Part shown: positions 59,187-64,000 of the stretch, piece after piece
Position numbering within the stretch: the first letter of the stretch is position 1
How the letters are laid out: the number at the start of each line of letters is the position of its first letter
Assembly: GCF_900116435.1 (NCBI RefSeq)
Contig: NZ_FPAZ01000016.1
Coordinates: 1-64,000 of the forward strand
Length of the DNA: 64,000 nucleotides
Direction: 5' to 3'
From: Pseudoalteromonas lipolytica
Lineage (GTDB): Bacteria > Pseudomonadota > Gammaproteobacteria > Enterobacterales > Alteromonadaceae
Translations under genes and position numbers: made by a program
Notes under the pieces: generated by a model
Told to the model about the DNA's origin: nothing
What the model saw: the letters and a program-made list of their open reading frames with translations, nothing else
The model's database searches: none

Positions 59187-59282
59187 CAACGTATAAACCT
59201 TCAAATTAAACGGCGCGTACTATACCACACAAAATCGTATTAATTTAGTGCGTACGATCAAAAACAGTGAATTTTATCGACG

Positions 59283-60050
59283 TTAATTCGAGGCTAAAAA
59301 ATCACTGATTGCTTTATTTACAGCAAGCGGTTTTTGAGCATGAAGCCAATGACCCGCACCATGAATTATTTTTGCCTTTGAATTTGGAAATAACGCCATA
59401 ATAACAGGGCGATGTTCAGCTAAAATATAGTCTGAATCATTCCCTTTAATGAATAAAGTATCACATAAACAAGAATCATTTTCATCAAGTTGTGCTAAAA
59501 TATTTTCATATTGTTGGTCTAAAACAGCTAAGTTAAACCGCCACTGATACTGGCCTTGTTCATTTTTGGCAAAACTTTTTAATAAGAATTGGCGTACGCC
59601 AAGCTCGGGAATCTGTTTGGCAAGTATTTCGTCGGCTGCTTTTCTATCTGTAACGGCAGAATTAGCAACGTCGTTCAAACCTTTGAAAATAGCGCTATGG
59701 CGAGGTTTGTTAGCCACTGGCGAAATATCCATAACCACTAGTTTTTCAACGCGTTCTGGGTAGCTAAGTGCTAATTGCATAGCCACTTTACCGCCCATTG
59801 AATGGCCAACAATATGTGCTTTATTGATATTTAAATGGTTCAGTAACTCTAAAACATCGGCAGCCATTACCGTGTAGTTCATGCTATCACTGTGGAATGA
59901 TTTACCATGATTACGTAAATCGATATTGGTCACTGTGTAATTTTCTGACAGTGCTTTCGCGATGACATTTAAGTTTTCTAGCGAACCAAATAATCCGTGG
60001 ATCAAAACAACATGCGAACCTTGGCCGCTTTGCTGGTAATTTAATAGCAT
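59283..60050 (-). CDS. ybfF: Alpha/beta hydrolase, YbfF-type acyl esterase
   Basis: 255 residues (E. coli YbfF 254). Oxyanion region LIHGLFGSLENL, nucleophile GHSMGGKVAMQLAL (Ser about 88), VVMDISPVANKPRHS and the final GAGHWLHAQKP with catalytic His. E. coli YbfF cleaves short acyl esters including acyl-CoA; the physiological substrate is unclear. It is divergent from seqA with about 130 bases between start codons, as in E. coli. Confidence 0.94.
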   Translation of the reverse strand: MLLNYQQSGQGSHVVLIHGLFGSLENLNVIAKALSENYTVTNIDLRNHGKSFHSDSMNYTVMAADVLELLNHLNINKAHIVGHSMGGKVAMQLALSYPERVEKLVVMDISPVANKPRHSAIFKGLNDVANSAVTDRKAADEILAKQIPELGVRQFLLKSFAKNEQGQYQWRFNLAVLDQQYENILAQLDENDSCLCDTLFIKGNDSDYILAEHRPVIMALFPNSKAKIIHGAGHWLHAQKPLAVNKAISDFLASN

Positions 60051-60181
60051 TTTTAGCTCCTATTTTAAGTGGCGCTATTTTGCCTAGTGAAATAACAAAT
60101 TGCAAAACATAGAGAATTGCTGCGAGCTTAGGTATAATCATTGCGAACTTTTAAAATGTGACCCGTAAAGACAGGAATAAC

Positions 60182-60778
60182 ATGAAAAAAATCGACATAG
60201 ACGACGAGTTATATCAATACATCGCGAGTAATACGCAAAGTATTGGTGAAAGTGCATCAACCATTTTGCGTCGTTTATTAAACCTTTCTGATGGCACTTT
60301 AACGACCAGTCATTCAACGACGACAAACACTGAACAAGAAATCAGCGTTGTTGAATCAGAAGAAGACACGGAACAACACACAGAATCAGCAGCGCCTGAA
60401 TCAAAAAGCCAACCAGCTGTCACAGCAACGACATACGCTAAAGGTAATGTATTCAATGTGCTTAATAAAGAAGAGCTAGCGATGCAAAAAGGCGTTGTCG
60501 GCCGTTTCTTATTTATTTTGGCTGCTTTGTACAGAACACATAAAGACGATTTTGTTAACGTGCTTGAAATTAAAGGACGTGACCGCGTTTATTTTGCCAC
60601 AAGTAAAGAAGCGTTACTTGAAAGTGGCAGCAGTATGAACCCGAAAAACATCACTGATACAGAATACTGGGTGATGACAAACTCTAATACTACGCGTAAA
60701 AAAATGATGCTTCATGAAGTCGCCTTGTGCCTTGGTTACACGGCTGATGAAGCAGAAAAGATTCGTGATTACTTATAA
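60182..60778 (+). CDS. seqA: Replication-initiation modulator SeqA
   Basis: Binds hemimethylated GATC after replication and delays re-initiation at oriC. 198 residues (E. coli 181): N-terminal oligomerisation part MKKIDIDDELYQYIASNTQSI-like (1-35), an acidic linker longer than usual and rich in Thr, Glu and Ser (about 46-88), and the C-terminal DNA-binding domain (GRDRVYFATSKEALLESGSSMNPK). AGGA is 6 bases before ATG 60182. Presence implies a Dam methylase. pgm follows after 16 bases. Confidence 0.96.
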   Translation: MKKIDIDDELYQYIASNTQSIGESASTILRRLLNLSDGTLTTSHSTTTNTEQEISVVESEEDTEQHTESAAPESKSQPAVTATTYAKGNVFNVLNKEELAMQKGVVGRFLFILAALYRTHKDDFVNVLEIKGRDRVYFATSKEALLESGSSMNPKNITDTEYWVMTNSNTTRKKMMLHEVALCLGYTADEAEKIRDYL

Positions 60779-60794
60779 TCAATAAGGAAATATT

Positions 60795-62432
60795 ATGGCG
60801 ATTCATCCAGATGCAGGTAAAACTGCACCTCAAGAAAGCTTAGTCAATGTACCAAAGCTGGTTTCAGCCTACTATTTAAATGAACCAGATCTAGAACAAA
60901 ATCCAGAGCATTGCGTTGCCTTTGGTACGTCTGGCCATCGTGGTTGCTCGTACGATGTAAAGTTTAATGAGTCGCATATTTTAGCGATCACCCAGGCTAT
61001 TTGTGATTTTCGTAAAGAAAACGATATTTTTGGACCACTTTTCTTAGGTAAAGATACACACGCATTAAGTGAAGCGGCATTTAACTCTGCAATCGAAGTC
61101 CTTGTTGCTAATGAAGTACAAGTGATTACGCAAGAGAATGATGAATACACACCAACGCCGGTAATTAGCCACGCGGTAGTGTCACATAATAAAGTGAACC
61201 AAAATGAGTTAGCTGACGGGATTGTTGTTACACCTTCTCATAATCCACCCGAAGATGGCGGTTTTAAGTATAACCCGCCAAATGGTGGCCCAGCAGACAC
61301 AGACGTTACCAAATGGATTGAAGACAGAGCAAATCAACTCTTATTAGAAGACCTTGTTGAGGTGGAGTTATTTCCTTTTGCAAAAGCGTCTCGCTCAGGC
61401 TTTATTAAATATCAAGACTTGATCACGCCGTACGTTAATGATTTAGAGAATATCATTAACTTGAAAGCCATCAGTGACGCTAAAATTAAAATTGGTATCG
61501 ACCCACTAGGGGGTTCAGGTATTAACTTTTGGCCAGTGATTGCCGAAAAATACAATTTAGACCTAACGGTCGTAAATAAGTCAGTCGATCCACGTTTTGC
61601 ATTTATGCCGCTTGATAAAGACGGTAAAATTCGTATGGATTGCTCGTCACCTTACGCCATGGCGAATTTAATTGCCCTGAAAGACGATTACGATATCAGC
61701 ATTGGTAATGACCCAGATTACGACCGTCACGGTATTGTGACACCGGATGGTTTAATGAATCCGAACCATTTCCTTGCTGTTGCGATTGATTATTTATTAA
61801 ATCACCGCGATTGGTCTGCAGATGTGGCAATTGGCAAAACGCTTGTTTCAAGCGGCATGATTGATAAGGTCGTTGCGCGCAATAACCGTAAAGTAAAAGA
61901 AGTGCCGGTTGGCTTTAAATGGTTTGTTGAAGGGTTGAGTAGTGGCGCTTTAGCCTTTGGTGGCGAAGAAAGTGCAGGTGCCTCATTCTTACGCTTTGAT
62001 GGTACCGTGTGGAATACAGACAAAGACGGTTTCATTCTTGGCTTACTAGCTGCTGAGATCTTAGCGGTAACAGGCAAAACACCTTCAGCGCTTTACAAAG
62101 AGCTTGAACAAGAGTTTGGTGCGCCGATTTATAAGCGTATCGATGCGCCTGCGAATGCTGAACAAAAATCGCGCCTAAAAGCGTTATCAGCTGACGATGT
62201 GAAAGCCAATACACTTGCAGGTGATGAAATCATTCAAAAGCTGACCCATGCACCGGGTAACAACGCGGCGATAGGTGGTTTAAAAGTCGTAACTGAAAAT
62301 GGTTGGTTTGCTGCGCGGCCTTCAGGTACGGAAGATATTTATAAAATTTACCTTGAATCATTCAAAGGTGAAGAACACCTTGCATTACTAGAAAAAGAAG
62401 CCAAAAAATTAGTTGATTCTGTTATTCGCTAA
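60795..62432 (+). CDS. pgm: Phosphoglucomutase (alpha-D-glucose phosphate-specific)
   Basis: Interconverts glucose 1- and 6-phosphate. 545 residues (E. coli Pgm 546). GTSGHRG near residue 44, catalytic phospho-Ser in [11 protein letters not shown] (about 148), metal loop [10 protein letters not shown] (about 304), GGEESAGAS (about 393) and phosphate-binding [12 protein letters not shown] near the end. It follows seqA in one operon, as in E. coli, and ends with a terminator. Confidence 0.97.
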   Translation: MAIHPDAGKTAPQESLVNVPKLVSAYYLNEPDLEQNPEHCVAFGTSGHRGCSYDVKFNESHILAITQAICDFRKENDIFGPLFLGKDTHALSEAAFNSAIEVLVANEVQVITQENDEYTPTPVISHAVVSHNKVNQNELADGIVVTPSHNPPEDGGFKYNPPNGGPADTDVTKWIEDRANQLLLEDLVEVELFPFAKASRSGFIKYQDLITPYVNDLENIINLKAISDAKIKIGIDPLGGSGINFWPVIAEKYNLDLTVVNKSVDPRFAFMPLDKDGKIRMDCSSPYAMANLIALKDDYDISIGNDPDYDRHGIVTPDGLMNPNHFLAVAIDYLLNHRDWSADVAIGKTLVSSGMIDKVVARNNRKVKEVPVGFKWFVEGLSSGALAFGGEESAGASFLRFDGTVWNTDKDGFILGLLAAEILAVTGKTPSALYKELEQEFGAPIYKRIDAPANAEQKSRLKALSADDVKANTLAGDEIIQKLTHAPGNNAAIGGLKVVTENGWFAARPSGTEDIYKIYLESFKGEEHLALLEKEAKKLVDSVIR

Positions 62433-62453
62433 TTTATCTTTCTTTTTTATTAT

Positions 62454-62479
62454 AACGGCTGATTTAATCAGCCGTTTTT
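62454..62479 (+). terminator. Terminator of seqA-pgm
   Basis: Ten-pair stem AACGGCTGAT/ATCAGCCGTT (62454-62463/62467-62476), loop TTA, then T-run. Confidence 0.85.
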
Positions 62480-62513
62480 GTATTCTACTCTCACGTAATA
62501 TTAGGATCAGACC

Positions 62514-63569
62514 ATGAGCTACTCATCAGCTACTTACCTGGATGCGCTTAAAGCGTCGGGTGATTTTCTAAGCTTAACTCGTGAAAACGAATTTTCATTA
62601 CCTTATTCATCATTCACGTTAACGAATGGGACAAATGTGACTGTCCATGACACGGGGATTATCGAGTTTCAGCCTGCAACAGCAAGCAATAAAGATATTG
62701 TGTTATCAAGTGCTATACACGGTAATGAAACAGCACCGATTGAAATTTGCGATCAGTTAATTAGTGCAATAATTAAAGAAGAGATGACCTTAAAACAACG
62801 CGTGCTGTTTATTTTTGGTAACCCAAAATCAATAAATATCGGTAAGCGATTTGTTGAAGAAAACTTAAATCGTTTATTCAATGGTCATCATACCCAAGAG
62901 GGCATTGCTTCAAACCCTGAGCGTGTGCGCGCAAAACAATTAGAAGATGTTGTCAGTGACTTTTTTAGTCGTGGCAGCGAAGGTAGCGCACGTTGTCATT
63001 ATGATCTGCATACTGCTATTCGTGGTTCAAAAAATGAAAAATTTGCTGTGTATCCGTACTTACATGGCAAACCGTGGAAAAAATCACAATTGCAGTTTTT
63101 ATTAAGCTGTGGCGTAAACACCGTATTAATGATGAAGTCGGCAGCGACAACCTTTAGCTACTACTCGTCATTTGTCCATGGCGCTGACTCATTTACCGTT
63201 GAGCTCGGTCAAGTTAAAGCGTTTGGTGAGAATGATATGTCACGCTTTGCGAAAACCAAAGAAACTTTAATTGCATTAATTAGTCAAGAAAGTGTTGAAT
63301 ATGGTGAGTTTAATGCATCTGATTTTGAGCTTTTTTCAGTTTATAGAACAATAAACCGAACGTGCGAAGACTTTAGTTTTCCATTCGCAGATGACGTAGA
63401 AAATTTTACGGGCTTCGCGAAAGGTGAATTATTAGCAACTGATGGTCAGACCAGGTATGTGGCTGAGGTTGAGGGTGAAGCTATAATCTTCCCAAATGCT
63501 GATGTAGCCTTAGGTCAGCGTGCATTATTGACGGTTATTCCAATGCAAGTTGATAGCAACTTTATTTAA
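62514..63569 (+). CDS. astE: Succinylglutamate desuccinylase
   Basis: Last step of the arginine succinyltransferase pathway: N-succinylglutamate to succinate and glutamate. 351 residues (E. coli AstE 322), M14-like zinc enzyme with HGNETAPIE (His69, Glu72), [13 protein letters not shown] and [10 protein letters not shown] (His about 166). The other ast genes are not here, so the pathway is split. It follows pgm but behind a terminator, with AGGAT before the ATG. Confidence 0.92.
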   Translation: MSYSSATYLDALKASGDFLSLTRENEFSLPYSSFTLTNGTNVTVHDTGIIEFQPATASNKDIVLSSAIHGNETAPIEICDQLISAIIKEEMTLKQRVLFIFGNPKSINIGKRFVEENLNRLFNGHHTQEGIASNPERVRAKQLEDVVSDFFSRGSEGSARCHYDLHTAIRGSKNEKFAVYPYLHGKPWKKSQLQFLLSCGVNTVLMMKSAATTFSYYSSFVHGADSFTVELGQVKAFGENDMSRFAKTKETLIALISQESVEYGEFNASDFELFSVYRTINRTCEDFSFPFADDVENFTGFAKGELLATDGQTRYVAEVEGEAIIFPNADVALGQRALLTVIPMQVDSNFI

Positions 63570-63598
63570 AATAGTTGCATTTACACCCACCAAAATAC

Positions 63599-63645
63599 AG
63601 TTAACTATATGATATTAAATAAAATTTATTGTTGTATAGTTAACT
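63599..63645. promoter_or_regulatory. Twin AGTTAACT sites upstream of the bkd gene
   Basis: AGTTAACTATA (63599-63609) and its inverse TATAGTTAACT (63635-63645) form an 11-base inverted repeat; each half contains the palindrome AGTTAACT, spaced 39 bases start to start. Between is AT-rich DNA. Looks like a two-site operator; the protein is unknown. Confidence 0.35.
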
Positions 63646-63702
63646 TTCCATGCATGTTTAGCGATTTATCGACTATTCGTCTATGATTAGTTGAATAACA
63701 AC

Positions 63703-63716
63703 TTACGTTAACGTAA
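63703..63716. promoter_or_regulatory. LiuR-like operator upstream of the bkd gene
   Basis: TTACGTTAACGTAA is a perfect 14-base palindrome, 123 bases before the start codon. It fits the TTACGTnnACGTAA pattern I recall for LiuR, the MerR-family regulator of branched-chain amino acid degradation in gammaproteobacteria, whose regulon includes bkd genes. Confidence 0.55.
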
Positions 63717-63838
63717 AGTGTCGGCAGTTTAATTTAAATAGATTGAAAATTACGCAAACTTTATCCTTACAGCTTTTGCTGATAAAAATTCAAATAAGGG
63801 CAGTTGCGTATGTATCTGACAACGAAAGAAGGTAGGTT

Positions 63839-64000
63839 ATGAGTAATCCAAATAACGTATCGCTGAATATTAATCATGAACTGTCATTTATTGATGGTCA
63901 CGCATTAAAAATCCCTACATTAAGCATTCTTAATGAGGAAGGCGACATCTATGAAGGTGCAACAGCACCTGATATCGACAAAGACACCGCAATTCGTCTT
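63839..64000 (+). CDS. bkdA1: 2-oxoisovalerate (branched-chain keto acid) dehydrogenase E1 alpha, start only
   Basis: Only the first 54 codons are inside the window, open to the edge. MSNPNNVSLNINHELSFIDG, then KIPTLSILNEEGDIYEGATAPDIDKDTA, resembles the N-terminal extension of the thiamine-diphosphate E1 alpha subunit of the branched-chain keto acid dehydrogenase complex (valine, leucine, isoleucine breakdown). The LiuR-like site upstream agrees. GAAGG lies 9 bases before the ATG. The catalytic part is not visible, so the call rests on recollection plus context; E1 beta and E2 should follow outside. Confidence 0.7.
   Translation, partial: MSNPNNVSLNINHELSFIDGHALKIPTLSILNEEGDIYEGATAPDIDKDTAIRL

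Noticed and set aside
58963..59282. LexA box expected upstream of ybfE
   Set aside because: No CTGT-N8-ACAG site found; LexA control cannot be claimed here.
63839..64000. Citrate synthase as identity of the last gene
   Set aside because: First considered for a gene at this place, but the visible residues lack the citrate synthase opening and instead fit a branched-chain keto acid dehydrogenase E1 alpha start.

Overview
The window looks like chromosomal DNA of a marine gammaproteobacterium of the order Alteromonadales, most probably Pseudoalteromonas or a close relative. This rests on gene order and product resemblance recalled from known families, not on a database search. Pointers are the gammaproteobacterial blocks cspD/clpS-clpA, aat-trxB-lrp-ftsK-lolA-rarA-serS, thrS-infC-rpmI-rplT and fur-fldA-ybfE-ybfF-seqA-pgm, a monomeric NADP isocitrate dehydrogenase, and low GC content. 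Nearly all of it is core genome. No rRNA, CRISPR array or prophage was seen, and the only transposase is the tail of an IS4-type element at the left edge.

Layout. 1-3.4 kb: transposase tail, two short elements with ATACCAA/TTGGTAT ends on either side of icd, and icd itself. 3.4-8.4 kb: protein turnover locus with cspD diverging from clpS-clpA, facing infA, bpt and aat; ClpS, ClpA, Bpt and Aat form a full bacterial N-degron pathway. 8.5-19.2 kb: trxB, pssA, ald diverging from lrp, then ftsK-lolA-rarA-crcB-serS packed as one operon. 19.3-31.6 kb: a more variable stretch with a secreted sulfatase, an Nramp-like transporter, a 1.1 kb gene-poor spacer, MAPEG protein, ABC exporter, secreted esterase, VanZ-like protein, PAS-GGDEF protein, secreted M28 peptidase, gdhA and a DUF1428 protein. 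31.7-35.2 kb: acyl-CoA ligase, DUF3010 protein and an endonuclease/exonuclease/phosphatase-family protein, all leftward. 35.3-38.8 kb: translation operon thrS-infC-rpmI-rplT. 38.9-45.8 kb: M14 peptidase, gloC, an AsnC-type regulator, a SulP transporter and a LytS/LytTR two-component pair. 45.8-50.1 kb: pykA diverging from gnd, then ansA. 50.2-57.5 kb: sppA diverging from a fadH-like gene, DoxX protein, ydjA-like nitroreductase, tRNA-Ser(UGA) between two small membrane proteins, fklB. 57.5-64 kb: fur, fldA, ybfE, DUF2788, ybfF on the minus strand, then seqA, pgm, astE and the start of a branched-chain keto acid dehydrogenase E1 alpha gene.

The most informative signals are in the RNA and DNA between genes. 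The thrS leader has two hairpins whose loops read as threonine anticodons (CGU and UGU) in anticodon-loop context, as expected for autogenous control by ThrRS. infC starts at AUU. A perfect LacI-type palindrome sits in the 17-base spacer of a good pykA promoter. A palindrome of the kind bound by LiuR precedes the keto acid dehydrogenase gene. The sulfatase gene lies between two identical 23-base hairpins. No wholly new multi-gene system was recognised. The points most open to discovery are the Nramp-like transporter lacking canonical metal ligands, the 6-phosphogluconate dehydrogenase with an altered substrate motif, and the repeat and terminator oddities listed as findings.
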